Source: Agrobacterium arsenijevicii
GTDB taxonomy: Bacteria > Pseudomonadota > Alphaproteobacteria > Rhizobiales > Rhizobiaceae
NCBI GenBank assembly: GCA_000949895.1
Contig: JWIT01000018.1
Location: 29,945 to 93,944, forward strand
Reading direction: 5' to 3'
Length of the DNA: 64,000 bases
Below are positions 36,389 to 45,733 of this stretch, in pieces. A program made the translations under genes and the position numbers. Positions within the stretch are counted from its first letter, which is position 1. Every line of letters begins with the position of its first letter. The notes beneath the pieces were generated by a model, which was not told the DNA's origin, searched no databases, and saw only the letters and a program-made list of their open reading frames with translations.

Positions 36389-36409
36389 CGAACTGAACCG
36401 TTCGGTTCG
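36389..36409. promoter_or_regulatory. TetR-type operator 1 (emrA side)
   Basis: CGAACTGAACCGTTCGGTTCG holds nested inverted repeats: GAACCG-TT-CGGTTC and CGAAC-TGAACC-GTTCG. It lies just downstream of a candidate leftward promoter (TTGATA, 17 bases, TATGTC), 37 bases before emrA. Confidence 0.65.
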
Positions 36410-36448
36410 ATTGACATAATCTCTTTCCTGACACATATCAAGTGTTAT

Positions 36449-36474
36449 CGAACTGATTGGTTCGACGTTCGGTT
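36449..36474. promoter_or_regulatory. TetR-type operator 2 (regulator side)
   Basis: CGAAC-TGATTG-GTTCG (36449-36464) followed by ACGTTCGGTT, which extends the match to operator 1. It sits just downstream of a candidate rightward promoter (TTGACA at 36411-36416, CATATC at 36434-36439, 17-base spacing) and 40 bases before the TetR gene. The same half-site in both operators indicates that one repressor controls both directions. Confidence 0.65.
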
Positions 36475-36514
36475 AATTTTTTTACGCCATTGCAGTGCTA
36501 GGGAGCCGGTAACG

Positions 36515-37201
36515 ATGGCAGGTGAAGACATGGATATGGAGACGGAAACCGATACGGGCTGTCCGGGAAACCCCGCCGGGCGTTTTGCGGCGGGCGAAGA
36601 CCCGGCCAAACGCGACCAGATTCTGGCCGGCGCGTGGCGCGTGTTCAAGCGCAAGGGCTTCGATGCCGCCAGCATGAACGACATCACCCGGGAAGCGGGC
36701 GTCTCCAAGGGCACGATCTATGTCTATTTCTCCAATAAGGAGGATTTGTTCGTTGCGCTCGTCGACCATCACCGCAACGAATTCGCCACCTCCATGCGCC
36801 ATATTCTTGAGGGCACCGAGGAGGTACGCGAGGGGCTGGAACAGTTCGGCAAGGCTTTTGCCAATAAGATGATCTGTTCCGACATGATCCCCGCCATGCG
36901 CTCGGTGATCGGTGTCATCGATCGCATGCCGAAGCTGGCGCAGCGTTTTTTCCTCTCCGCGCCGAACAATGTGCGCACGGTGCTCTTGGATTTCATCGAA
37001 CATCAGGTCAAGATCGGCCATCTGAAGGTGGATGACGCCGAGCTGGCCGCCCGGCAATATATCGAGCTTTCCACCGGCACCTTCTTCAAGCTGCGGCTGT
37101 TCGGCGAGCTGGAAGGCCCTGTTCCCGAAGAGGAACTGGACCGGGTGATCGGCAGCGCCATCAAGGTGTTTATGGCTGCCTACGGAACCGACAAGGACTG
37201 A
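36515..37201 (+). CDS. TetR family regulator of emrAB (EmrR-like)
   Basis: A 228-residue TetR repressor. Residues 30-75 form the DNA-binding domain (ILAGAWRVFKRKGFDAASMN, then DITREAGVSKGTIYVYFSNK). The C-terminal all-helical ligand domain has a YIELSTGTFFKLRLF segment. It is divergent from emrAB with two shared-half-site operators between them. By analogy with S. meliloti EmrR it should release DNA on binding flavonoid-like inducers. The first 25 residues are a Met/Glu/Asp-rich extension before the HTH. Confidence 0.92.
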   Translation: MAGEDMDMETETDTGCPGNPAGRFAAGEDPAKRDQILAGAWRVFKRKGFDAASMNDITREAGVSKGTIYVYFSNKEDLFVALVDHHRNEFATSMRHILEGTEEVREGLEQFGKAFANKMICSDMIPAMRSVIGVIDRMPKLAQRFFLSAPNNVRTVLLDFIEHQVKIGHLKVDDAELAARQYIELSTGTFFKLRLFGELEGPVPEEELDRVIGSAIKVFMAAYGTDKD

Positions 37202-37383
37202 GATCATTCAGCAACGGGCGACCGAACCGGCAACGGTACGGCGCGCGATACGCGGTTTGCGCGAAATTTCGATGAAATCTTGCCCATCACAGGGGCGGTC
37301 TCCTTGTTTCTCGCGTATTGCGCTATAAATTCCACCCACCGAATGTTTCGGGTAGCCTTGTTGCTGAAAGGAAAAATTCCCTG

Positions 37384-38148
37384 ATGGAGTCCATTCTCCC
37401 TCTTCTGTCCGACCCCGCTGCCTGGGTGGCGCTTGTCACCCTGATCGTCATGGAGGTCGTGCTCGGTATCGACAACCTGATCTTCATCTCGATCCTCACT
37501 AACAAGCTTCCCCCTGAACAGCGTGAAAAAGCCCGCAAGATCGGCATCGGCCTTGCGCTCGTTATGCGTCTCGGCCTGCTCGGCACCGTCGCGTGGATCG
37601 TGCAGCTCACCACCCCGGTCTTCGAAATCTTCGGCCATGCCTTCTCGTGGAAGGACATGATCCTGATCGCCGGCGGTCTCTTCCTGATGTGGAAGGCCAC
37701 CAAGGAAATCCACCACAATGTCGATCCGGAAGACCACAAGGAAGACATGGTGGGCGGCCCCGTCGCGATGAATTTCGGCGCGGCCATCGGCCAGATCCTG
37801 CTGCTCGACCTCGTCTTCTCGGTGGACAGCATCATCACCGCCGTCGGCATGACCCCGCATCTGCCGATCATGATCGTTGCCGTGATCTTCGCCGTTGCCG
37901 TGATGCTTCTGGCCGCGACCCCGCTTGCCAACTTCATCGAGCGCAACCCGACCATCGTCATGCTGGCGCTCGCCTTCCTGATGATGATCGGCACGACGCT
38001 GATCGCCGAAGGCATGGGCTTCCATGTGCCCAAGGGTTACGTCTATGCCGCCATGGCATTCTCCGCTTTGGTGGAGTTGCTGAACATGCTGGCGCGCAAC
38101 GCCCGGCAGCGCAAGAAGGCAGCTGCCGCTGCCGGCAAAACGCATTGA
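37384..38148 (+). CDS. TerC family integral membrane protein
   Basis: A 254-residue inner-membrane protein with seven or so helices and the TerC signatures [15 protein letters not shown] and [18 protein letters not shown], each with an Asp in a membrane helix. TerC-family members are linked to tellurite resistance and, in Bacillus and other bacteria, to manganese export during metalation of secreted enzymes. Ribosome site AAAGGA upstream of the ATG at 37384 is rather distant (10 bases). I found no yybP-ykoY manganese riboswitch upstream. Confidence 0.9.
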   Translation: MESILPLLSDPAAWVALVTLIVMEVVLGIDNLIFISILTNKLPPEQREKARKIGIGLALVMRLGLLGTVAWIVQLTTPVFEIFGHAFSWKDMILIAGGLFLMWKATKEIHHNVDPEDHKEDMVGGPVAMNFGAAIGQILLLDLVFSVDSIITAVGMTPHLPIMIVAVIFAVAVMLLAATPLANFIERNPTIVMLALAFLMMIGTTLIAEGMGFHVPKGYVYAAMAFSALVELLNMLARNARQRKKAAAAAGKTH

Positions 38149-38232
38149 CGGCGCTTTGACGCGTCCCTGATTCTCCGGAGGCCCGTCCGCGGGCGGGTCT
38201 CCGGTTGAGAAGAGACCGTTCCCCATAATCTC

Positions 38233-38308
38233 CGTCATCCTCGGCCTTGAGCCGAGGCCCCATCAATTCAAGGGGTTTGGATCCTCGGCTCAAGGCCGAG
38301 GATGACGG
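38233..38308. repeat. Palindromic intergenic repeat, family A (copy 7)
   Basis: CCGTCATCCTCGGCCTTGAG and CTCAAGGCCGAGGATGACGG are exact inverted copies. The short spacer CCGAGGCCCCATCAATTCAA differs from other copies. It lies in the 328-base space between TerC and the SLC13 permease; the rest of that space shows no gene. Confidence 0.88.
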
Positions 38309-38476
38309 AGAGCTTTAGGCAAATTGACGGGTCTCCGACGCTTGCTGTGCGAAACAGCTTTCCGTTAGACGGACTCTTTATTCCCGTCCGGAACCCCGGT
38401 GCCACACCCTGCGTTTCAATGCATCCTCGCCGGTCCCACCGGACGCATTTCTCTCCTTTGAAAGCAAACAGGCAGC

Positions 38477-40249
38477 ATGACGACCGACCAGATCCTCGCC
38501 TTCACCGTGATCGCCGGCATGATGATCGCGTTCATATGGGACAGGTTCCGTTACGATGTGGTCGCCTGCAGCGCTTTGTTAGTGGCGGTGGCGGTCGGTG
38601 TCGTGCCTTTCGACAAGGCTTTTTCCGGTTTCTCGGATGATATTGTCATCATCGTCGGCAGCGCGCTGATCGTCAGCTCGGCCGTGGCGCGTTCCGGCAT
38701 TGTCGACATGACGATCAAGAAATATTTCCCGGACATGCGCTCCAAGGGTCTGCAACTGGCCTTTCTGATGATCGTCGTTGCCATCATGTCGGCCTTCATC
38801 AAGAATATCGGCGCGCTCGCCATCATGATGCCGGTCGCCTTCCAGTTCGCCCGCAAATCCGGCAGCCCCGTTTCCTATTATCTGATGCCCATGGCCTTTG
38901 CCGCCCTTTTGGGCGGGCTGATGACGCAGATCGGCACGTCACCCAACATCGTCGTCTCCAGACTGCGTGAGGAAATGACCGGGCAGAGCTTCTCGATGTT
39001 TGATTTCACCCCCGTGGGCGCGGCGCTGACCGTGATCGGCATCATCTTCCTGACCTTCGGTTACCGGCTGCTACCGGTGCGCAACCGGCAGAACGCCTCG
39101 GTGGAGGATGTGCTGGACCAGTCGGCCTATACCGCCGAAGCGACGCTGCCCGCCGACAGCACCTATGCGGACAAACCGCTGCGCGATCTTTTGAAACAGG
39201 CGGATGGCGACGTGATTGCCAGCACCATCCTGCGCGGGACGCGCCGCATGTCCCCCTTTCCCGACGTCAATCTGAAGGCGGGCGATACCATTCTTCTCGA
39301 AGGCAACCCGGAAGGTCTCGACCGCATCGTCTCGCAGGCCAAGCTGCTGCTATCAGGAAAACCGCTGACCGAAAACGGCCAAAAGACCGTCGACCTCATC
39401 TCCATGGAAGCGGTCATCAGCAACGAATCCGTTCTCAACGGAATTTCCGCGCGCGAACTGGCGCTGTCCTACACACGCGGCGTCAATCTGATCGCGGTCA
39501 GCCGCCGCGGACATCGGGTCAGCCAGCGGCTCTCCGACCTGACATTGCAGGCGGGTGACGTCATTCTGCTGCAGGGAAGCCGCAAGAACCTGCCACAGGT
39601 GCTGCAGGAGTTTTCCCTGCTGCCGTTGGCGCAACGGGAAATCCTGCTTGGCGTGCAGCGTCGCGCGCTTTTGCCCGTCATCGTGCTCGCCGCCGCCATG
39701 ATCGCCGCCGGCAGCGGTCTGGTGCCGGTCTCGGTCGCCTTTTTCGCCGCCGCCTTCCTGATGATCGTCGTCGGCGCGATCCCGCTGACCGAGGTCTATA
39801 AATCGATCGACGGGCCGATCCTCGTCATGCTCGCCGCCCTCATTCCGGTCAGCGACTCGTTGCGCACCAGCGGCGCCAGTGAGTTGATCGCCGCCTGGCT
39901 TGGCCACGCGGCTGAGGGGTTGCCGCCCTTTGCGGCACTCGGCATGATCCTGCTCACCGCCATGGCGGTGACGCCCTTTCTCAACAACGCCGCAACCGTT
40001 CTCGTCATGGCCCCCATCGCCGCCGGTTTCGCCACCACGCTCGGCTTCAGGCCCGAGGCCTTTCTGATGGCGGTGGCGATCGGCGCCGGCTGCGATTTTC
40101 TCACCCCCATCGGCCACCAGTGCAACACGCTGGTCATGGGGCCGGGCGGTTATCGTTTCAGCGACTATCCGCGTCTCGGCCTGCCGCTATCGATCATGAT
40201 CGTCATCGCCAGCATTCCCATGCTGCTTTACGTCTGGCCGGTTTCCTGA
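38477..40249 (+). CDS. SLC13 family permease with two RCK_C (TrkA-C) domains
   Basis: A 590-residue inner-membrane anion transporter of the divalent-anion:Na+ symporter (SLC13/DASS) type. Six or so helices (residues 5-205) are followed by two cytoplasmic RCK_C domains (about 215-375, DTILLEGNPEGLDRIVSQ and DVILLQGSRKNLPQVLQ), then a second helical half including ITPIGHQCNTLVMGPGGY-like (LTPIGHQCNTLVMG). Proteins with this SLC13-RCK_C-SLC13 order are implicated in sulfate, phosphate or related anion uptake; the substrate here is not predictable. The RCK_C pair suggests gating by a nucleotide or ion. Confidence 0.9.
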   Translation: MTTDQILAFTVIAGMMIAFIWDRFRYDVVACSALLVAVAVGVVPFDKAFSGFSDDIVIIVGSALIVSSAVARSGIVDMTIKKYFPDMRSKGLQLAFLMIVVAIMSAFIKNIGALAIMMPVAFQFARKSGSPVSYYLMPMAFAALLGGLMTQIGTSPNIVVSRLREEMTGQSFSMFDFTPVGAALTVIGIIFLTFGYRLLPVRNRQNASVEDVLDQSAYTAEATLPADSTYADKPLRDLLKQADGDVIASTILRGTRRMSPFPDVNLKAGDTILLEGNPEGLDRIVSQAKLLLSGKPLTENGQKTVDLISMEAVISNESVLNGISARELALSYTRGVNLIAVSRRGHRVSQRLSDLTLQAGDVILLQGSRKNLPQVLQEFSLLPLAQREILLGVQRRALLPVIVLAAAMIAAGSGLVPVSVAFFAAAFLMIVVGAIPLTEVYKSIDGPILVMLAALIPVSDSLRTSGASELIAAWLGHAAEGLPPFAALGMILLTAMAVTPFLNNAATVLVMAPIAAGFATTLGFRPEAFLMAVAIGAGCDFLTPIGHQCNTLVMGPGGYRFSDYPRLGLPLSIMIVIASIPMLLYVWPVS

Positions 40250-40494
40250 AACTTTTCCCGGAAAAGCGCTGCATCATTGCATCGCTGCAATGCGTCGAGG
40301 CAACACGGCAAATATCCTTATTTCCTTGACGCCTGCGGCATAATATGGCCTAAGCCGATGCCGAACGGGAATGTGCAAAAGCGCGCGTGATACGTGCCTT
40401 TCCGCATGATTTCCTGCCGCATTCAAACGAAAACTCCGTGATATAAGGGCCAATTCGCCCCCATGTCACTGCCACGTCACGACGAGTGAATTTC

Positions 40495-41952
40495 ATGACC
40501 ACTTCCGGCGTTCGCGTCCGCATCGCACCTTCCCCCACCGGCGAGCCCCATGTCGGCACCGCCTATATCGCGCTGTTCAACTATCTCTTCGCCAAGAAAC
40601 ATGGCGGCGAGTTCATCCTGCGCATCGAGGATACCGACGCCACCCGCTCGACGCTGGAATATGAGCAGAAGGTGCTCGAGGCCCTGCGCTGGACCGGCCT
40701 CACCTGGTCGGAAGGCCCTGACGTCGGCGGTCCTTACGGTCCCTATCGCCAGTCCGAGCGCAAGCCGATGTACTGGCCCTATGCCGAGGAACTGCTGGAA
40801 AAAGGCCATGCCTTCCGCTGTTTCTGCACGCCGCAGCGGCTGGAAGAAATGCGCGAGGCACAGCGCGCGAGCGGCAAGCCGCCGAAATATGACGGCCTTT
40901 GCCTCCATCTGAAGGCCGAGGAAGTCACCGCCCGCGTTGCCGCCGGCGAAGCCAACGTCGTGCGTATGAAGATCCCGACCGAAGGTTCGTGCGATTTCCA
41001 TGACGGCGTCTACGGCGATGTCTCGATCCCCTGGGATTCGGTCGACATGCAGGTGCTGATCAAGGCCGACGGCATGCCGACCTATCACATGGCAAACGTT
41101 ATCGACGACCATCTGATGAAGATCACCCATGTGGCGCGCGGCGAGGAATGGCTGGCATCCGTGCCCAAGCACATTCTGCTTTACCGTTATTTCGGCTGGG
41201 AGCAGCCGGTATTCATGCATCTTTCGCTGATGCGCAACGCCGACAAGTCGAAGCTCTCCAAGCGCAAGAACCCAACGTCGATCTCGTATTATTCCGCTCT
41301 CGGCTACCTGCCGGAAGCGCTGATGAACTTCCTTGGCCTGTTCTTCATCCAGATCGCCGAAGGCGAAGAGCTTTTGACCATGGAAGAGCTGGCGGCGAAG
41401 TTCGACCCGGAAGCGCTTTCCAAGGCCGGCGCCATCTTCGACATCCAGAAACTGGACTGGCTGAACGGCCGCTGGCTGCGCGAAAAGCTCACACCGGAAG
41501 AATTCATTGCCCGCACGCTGGAATGGGCGATGGAAAATGCCCGCCTGACCGAAGGCCTGAAACTTGCGCAGAGCCGCATTTCCAAGCTCGGCGAACTGCC
41601 GAACCTCGGCGGTTTCCTGCTTTCAAGTGACGTTGGCCTTACGCCCGCGTCGTTTGCCGGTCTCAAGAGCAAACCGGAGGAAATCCACGAGATCCTCACC
41701 ACGGTTGCCACCGACCTTGAAAAAATGCCGGATTGGAACGTGGAAGCAATCGAGGCCGAGCTGCGCGACATTGCCGAACGCACCGGCAAGAAGCTGCGCA
41801 TCGTCACGCCGCCGCTCTTCGTTGCCGTATCCGGTTCCTCGCGCTCGCTGCCGCTGTTTGATAGCATGGCGTTGCTCGGCCGCTCCGTGGTGCGCCAGCG
41901 TCTGAAAATCGCGATTGCCGTTGTGGCCACGATGGTCGGCAGCGGAACGTAA
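40495..41952 (+). CDS. gltX: Glutamyl-tRNA synthetase
   Basis: A 485-residue class I aminoacyl-tRNA synthetase. HIGH-like PSPTGEPHVGTAY near residue 12, KMSKS as DKSKLSKRK near residue 250. A zinc site C-F-C...C-L-H is present around residues 110-140, like E. coli GltX. Alphaproteobacteria often have two GltX forms, and this one ends with a C-terminal anticodon-binding helical domain (VTPPLFVAVSGSSRSLPLFD). The ATG at 40495 is chosen over a GTG 9 bases upstream. It precedes lysS in the same direction but a repeat lies between them. Confidence 0.95.
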   Translation: MTTSGVRVRIAPSPTGEPHVGTAYIALFNYLFAKKHGGEFILRIEDTDATRSTLEYEQKVLEALRWTGLTWSEGPDVGGPYGPYRQSERKPMYWPYAEELLEKGHAFRCFCTPQRLEEMREAQRASGKPPKYDGLCLHLKAEEVTARVAAGEANVVRMKIPTEGSCDFHDGVYGDVSIPWDSVDMQVLIKADGMPTYHMANVIDDHLMKITHVARGEEWLASVPKHILLYRYFGWEQPVFMHLSLMRNADKSKLSKRKNPTSISYYSALGYLPEALMNFLGLFFIQIAEGEELLTMEELAAKFDPEALSKAGAIFDIQKLDWLNGRWLREKLTPEEFIARTLEWAMENARLTEGLKLAQSRISKLGELPNLGGFLLSSDVGLTPASFAGLKSKPEEIHEILTTVATDLEKMPDWNVEAIEAELRDIAERTGKKLRIVTPPLFVAVSGSSRSLPLFDSMALLGRSVVRQRLKIAIAVVATMVGSGT

Positions 41953-41998
41953 GACAAAGCGGCGAGGCTTTTGATTGTCGGCCCCGCTCATCAATGGT

Positions 41999-42104
41999 CG
42001 TCATCCTCGGGCTTGACCCGAGGATCCACGCCAGTTTCGATGAGCTTCGACAGGAAGACGTACCGCATGGAAAATGGATCCTCGGGTCAAGCCCGAGGAT
42101 GACG
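41999..42104. repeat. Palindromic intergenic repeat, family A (copy 8)
   Basis: CGTCATCCTCGGGCTTGACC and GGTCAAGCCCGAGGATGACG (as GGATCCTCGGGTCAAGCC and CGAGGATGACGG) with a 46-base spacer containing GATGAGCTTCGACAGGAAGACG. It lies between gltX and lysS. Confidence 0.85.
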
Positions 42105-42178
42105 GATGTGGAAAGTGTGGGCGCATATTTGGCGACCGCAGCAGCAAACAGAACAATGTGCCCATAAAGGCGAACACA

Positions 42179-43678
42179 ATGAACGACAAGACAACCGAAA
42201 CCACCGCCCTTTCCTCCGACGCGACAGAAGTGCGTCGCCAGAAACTTGCGCTGCTGCGCGAGCAGATCGGCGACGTTTATCCGGCGCATTTCCACCGCAC
42301 GCTGACCAATGCGGAGCTGGCGGAAAAATATGCCGATATCGAAGCCGACGTCGAAACCGGCGACACGGTGACGGTGGCGGGCCGCGTTTATTCCTCGCGC
42401 AATTCCGGCATGTTCATGGATATCCATGACGCCTCGGGCAAGGTGCAGATCTTCTCCCACAAGGATACGACGCCGGAAACGGCGCGCAATCTTCTGCCGA
42501 TGATCGACATCGGTGACATCATCGGCGTGACCGGCAAGGTGCGTCGTACCAAGCGCGGTGAGCTGACGATCAACGCCGAAGAAATCACCATGCTGACCAA
42601 GTCGCTTCTGCCGATGCCGGAGAAGTGGCATGGCGTTTCCGATATCGAGCTGCGCTACCGCAAGCGCCATCTCGATATTCTCGCCAACGAAGAATCCAAG
42701 CTGCGCTTCCTGCAGCGCTCGAAGATCCTGTCCGGCATGCGCCGTTTCATGGAGGACGAAGGCTTCCTCGAAGTGGAAACGCCGATGCTGCAGACCGTCT
42801 ATGGCGGTGCGACGGCCGATCCGTTCAAGACCTTCCACAACACGCTGAAGATGGACATGTATCTGCGCATCGCGCCGGAACTGTTCCTGAAGCGCACGCT
42901 GGTATCTGGCCTGTCCGACAAGGTCTTCGAAATCAACCGCAACTTCCGCAACGAAGGCGTTTCCACAAGGCACAATCCTGAATTCACCATGATGGAGTGC
43001 TATTGGGCCTATGCCGACTACGAAGACATCATGGGTCTCGTGGAGCGGCTGTTCGAGACGCTGGCGATTGCCCTGCACGGCACGACCGAAGTTGAATTCC
43101 AGGGCCAGACGATCTCCTTCAAGGGTCCGTTCAAGCGCGTTCCGATGCCCGATGCGGTAAAGGAAGCGACCGGTATCGACTTCCTCGCCATCAAGACCGA
43201 TGAAGAAGCCCGCGCTGCCGCCAAGGCCGCCGGCTTTGCCGTCGAGAAGGACTGGACCTGGGGCGAATGCCTTGCCTTCATCTTCGAAGAGAAGGTGGAA
43301 GGCACACTGATCCAACCGAGCCACGTCACGCATTTCCCGAAGGACATCTCGCCCTTCGCCAAGGAAGTGCCGGGCGAACCGCGCCTCGTCGAGCGTTTTG
43401 AGAGCTATTGCAACGCCTGGGAAGTGGGCAACGCCTTCTCCGAACTCAACGATCCCGAAGAGCAGCGCCGCCGCATGGTGGAGCAGCTGGAGCAGGCCCA
43501 TGCCCGCGGGGAAAAGGACAAGCAGCTCGACGACGAATTCCTCGATGCCATCGACCAGGGCATGCCGCCCGCCGGCGGCCTCGGTATCGGCGTCGATCGT
43601 CTGATTATGCTGCTGACCAACGCGCCCTCGATCCGCGACGTTATCCTCTTCCCTGCCCGCCGCAACAAGGCGGACTGA
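42179..43678 (+). CDS. lysS: Lysyl-tRNA synthetase (class II)
   Basis: Attaches lysine to tRNA(Lys). 499 residues, the usual class II length. Anticodon-binding OB fold (VTVAGRVYSSRNSGMFMDIH), motif 2 region VFEINRNFRNEGVSTRHNPEF and motif 3 GGLGIGVDRLIMLLTNAPSI. The ATG at 42179 has AAAGGCG upstream; the longer frame starts inside the repeat. The third-base composition and length are ordinary. Monocistronic or read through from gltX. Confidence 0.97.
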   Translation: MNDKTTETTALSSDATEVRRQKLALLREQIGDVYPAHFHRTLTNAELAEKYADIEADVETGDTVTVAGRVYSSRNSGMFMDIHDASGKVQIFSHKDTTPETARNLLPMIDIGDIIGVTGKVRRTKRGELTINAEEITMLTKSLLPMPEKWHGVSDIELRYRKRHLDILANEESKLRFLQRSKILSGMRRFMEDEGFLEVETPMLQTVYGGATADPFKTFHNTLKMDMYLRIAPELFLKRTLVSGLSDKVFEINRNFRNEGVSTRHNPEFTMMECYWAYADYEDIMGLVERLFETLAIALHGTTEVEFQGQTISFKGPFKRVPMPDAVKEATGIDFLAIKTDEEARAAAKAAGFAVEKDWTWGECLAFIFEEKVEGTLIQPSHVTHFPKDISPFAKEVPGEPRLVERFESYCNAWEVGNAFSELNDPEEQRRRMVEQLEQAHARGEKDKQLDDEFLDAIDQGMPPAGGLGIGVDRLIMLLTNAPSIRDVILFPARRNKAD

Positions 43679-43691
43679 TCGGACGAAACCC

Positions 43692-43713
43692 GAGGCGGCC
43701 TCACGGCCGCTTC
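43692..43713 (+). terminator. Hairpin after lysS
   Basis: GAGGCGGCC-TCAC-GGCCGCTTC forms a nine-pair stem 13 bases past the lysS stop. No T-run follows, so it may act with Rho. The rest of 43714-43964 shows only the phospholipase ribosome site. Confidence 0.4.
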
Positions 43714-43964
43714 GGCTAAAGCTGACCTCCTATACTTAAGCATATTGAATAGGGCGCACATCGCCCGATCCCCTTGCCGGTTTTCCACTTGAGACGAAGA
43801 CGCACTGAAGTAGTTATCCGGTTTCCGGCCTGCGGATCGCATAAATTCATTTAACCCTTAGTAGAATATACTGGCGATATCGCCTCAACTTGTGATACCC
43901 ATTCCCCATCATTTCGCATTGTGTTTGACGACTTTCCGCTAACGGGGCCGTCGGGGAGATACGC

Positions 43965-45704
43965 ATGCCCGAGAATGAGCTTCCCAAGTACCAGCCCGAT
44001 ATGTTCGCAACGCCGGAAAAGGAATGCGACGTGGTGATGAAGGGTGGCATCACCTCCGGCGTCGTTTATCCCTATGCCGTTCTGGAACTGGCGCGCCGAT
44101 ACCGCTTCCGCTCGATAGGCGGCACGTCAGCCGGGGCGATTGCCGCCGCCTTTGCGGCTGCGGCGGAATATTCCCGCACCGTCAGGGATGATCCCGATGG
44201 CTTCGTCCGCTTGCAAGGCCATTGCGATACGATACCTAATATTCTGGGCAAACTTTTCCAGCCGGAACGCCGTTTTCGCCCGCTGATGCGTTACCTGCTG
44301 TGGGCGCAGGCCGGCGGTTGGCCGGGTAAGATCCTGGGGCTGCCCTTGGCTTTCCCGCTGGCCTCGATAGCCGGCATCGCAATCGGCGCCAGCCTGTTGT
44401 GGGCGATGGGCGGAGGCTGCGCCGGGTCGGTTCTCGGCGGGCTGGTGGGGCTGTTGATTGGAATCCTCGGTCAAATCCTGTGGCTGGTTTTCTATCGGTT
44501 ACCGCAGGAGGGGTTCGGCTTCTGTTCGGGACTAACGGTTTCCGGTGCGGATGGTCCGGGCCTGACGGAATGGCTTCACGCGTCGATCCAGGACATCGCT
44601 TTCGGCAGCGACGCTGCGACAGCGCCGCCGCTGACCTTTGGCGATCTCTCAGGCGACGACCCGGAAAAGCCGGTCATAAACCTGAAGATGGTCACGACGA
44701 ACCTGTCGATGCGGCGGCCACATACGCTTCCGACCACGAATCTCATGGTGGCTTACGACCCGAAGGAATGGAGCCAACTGTTTCCGGCTGCCGTGATGAA
44801 CTGGCTGAAGCAGGTCGCAACACCAGGCGGCCCGTTTCCTGAACTCAAGGCTTTTCCGGAGCCTGCCCAGTTACCGGTCATTATCGCCACGCGCATGAGC
44901 CTGAGTTTCCCGGTGCTGTTCAAGGCTATTCCGGCCTATACCAATGATCGCGGCACGCTGGATATTGTGCAGCGTATCAGTGGTGAAGCGCGGCCCGTCA
45001 TGAAGGCGAAAATCTGGTTCTCCGATGGCGGGATCAGCAGCAACTTTCCCATTCACCTTTTCGACGCCCTGCTTCCGTCGCGTCCCACTTTCGCACTCAG
45101 CCTCGATGAACTGCCGAAATCCATCGCCAGCAGCAGCAAGCGCGTCACGATTCCGCAGGCGGCGGGCGAAGGGATAGGCGTACCCGTTCACAAGATGGAA
45201 AAGATGAGCGGTTTCCTGGGCAGCATTCTCAGTTCGGCGAAGGACTGGCAAGATCAATCCCTTGCCACCATGCCAGGCCAGAGAGAGCGCATTGCCCGCG
45301 TCTTTCTCTCCAAAGAGGAAGGCGGGCTAAACCTTACCATGCCGCCGGAACGATCGGCGAAGCTCATGAGTTACGGCCTTGAGGTCGGATCGCTCTTCGC
45401 AAATGGCGCGCTGGATTTTGACGAGCATCGCTGGCGACGAACGCTTGTTGCCTATGATCGGCTGGAAGACACGGTGTTTGCGACGCAGCGCCTGTGGAAC
45501 GAGGGCAAATACGAAGAATGGCTGACGGGTTACATCGACAGGGTCGATAGCTACAAAAACGTGACGAAGGCTGAGCGGGAAAAACTGATTGCTCGAATTG
45601 CCGCCTTTGCCGCCCTGTCGCAAAGCTTCTCGCCGGCGATTGTCAACAAGCGCAAGAAATTTCCAAATCCGGCCGGCCGCTTGCGTATCGGGCCGGACAC
45701 CTGA
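43965..45704 (+). CDS. Patatin-like phospholipase with internal membrane segment
   Basis: A 579-residue acyl hydrolase. The patatin oxyanion/glycine motif KGGITSGVVYP (about 26-36) precedes the nucleophile Ser55 in GTSAG. The catalytic Asp is in DGG at about residue 354. Between these, residues about 122-178 form two or more strongly hydrophobic helices (LPLAFPLASIAGIAIGASLL then a Gly-rich second), so the enzyme is likely bound to the inner membrane. The insertion is unlike compact bacterial patatins such as RssA-type. Ribosome site GGGGAGA 6 bases before the ATG. No cyclic-nucleotide synthase gene is near, so it is not an obvious CBASS effector. Substrate lipid unknown. Confidence 0.88.
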   Translation: MPENELPKYQPDMFATPEKECDVVMKGGITSGVVYPYAVLELARRYRFRSIGGTSAGAIAAAFAAAAEYSRTVRDDPDGFVRLQGHCDTIPNILGKLFQPERRFRPLMRYLLWAQAGGWPGKILGLPLAFPLASIAGIAIGASLLWAMGGGCAGSVLGGLVGLLIGILGQILWLVFYRLPQEGFGFCSGLTVSGADGPGLTEWLHASIQDIAFGSDAATAPPLTFGDLSGDDPEKPVINLKMVTTNLSMRRPHTLPTTNLMVAYDPKEWSQLFPAAVMNWLKQVATPGGPFPELKAFPEPAQLPVIIATRMSLSFPVLFKAIPAYTNDRGTLDIVQRISGEARPVMKAKIWFSDGGISSNFPIHLFDALLPSRPTFALSLDELPKSIASSSKRVTIPQAAGEGIGVPVHKMEKMSGFLGSILSSAKDWQDQSLATMPGQRERIARVFLSKEEGGLNLTMPPERSAKLMSYGLEVGSLFANGALDFDEHRWRRTLVAYDRLEDTVFATQRLWNEGKYEEWLTGYIDRVDSYKNVTKAEREKLIARIAAFAALSQSFSPAIVNKRKKFPNPAGRLRIGPDT

Positions 45705-45733
45705 CCAAAAGGCTTGGGGGAAACGGCCTGCTC

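Noticed and set aside
37202..37383. yybP-ykoY manganese riboswitch before terC
   Set aside because: The leader is short and no matching conserved core is seen.
41804..43501. A 565-codon - strand frame over lysS and the end of gltX
   Set aside because: Antisense shadow of two synthetase genes; lacks any domain.
43965..45704. Patatin as a CBASS-type defence effector (CapV)
   Set aside because: No nucleotidyltransferase, ubiquitin-like or other defence gene is next to it; neighbours are lysS and the sit locus.
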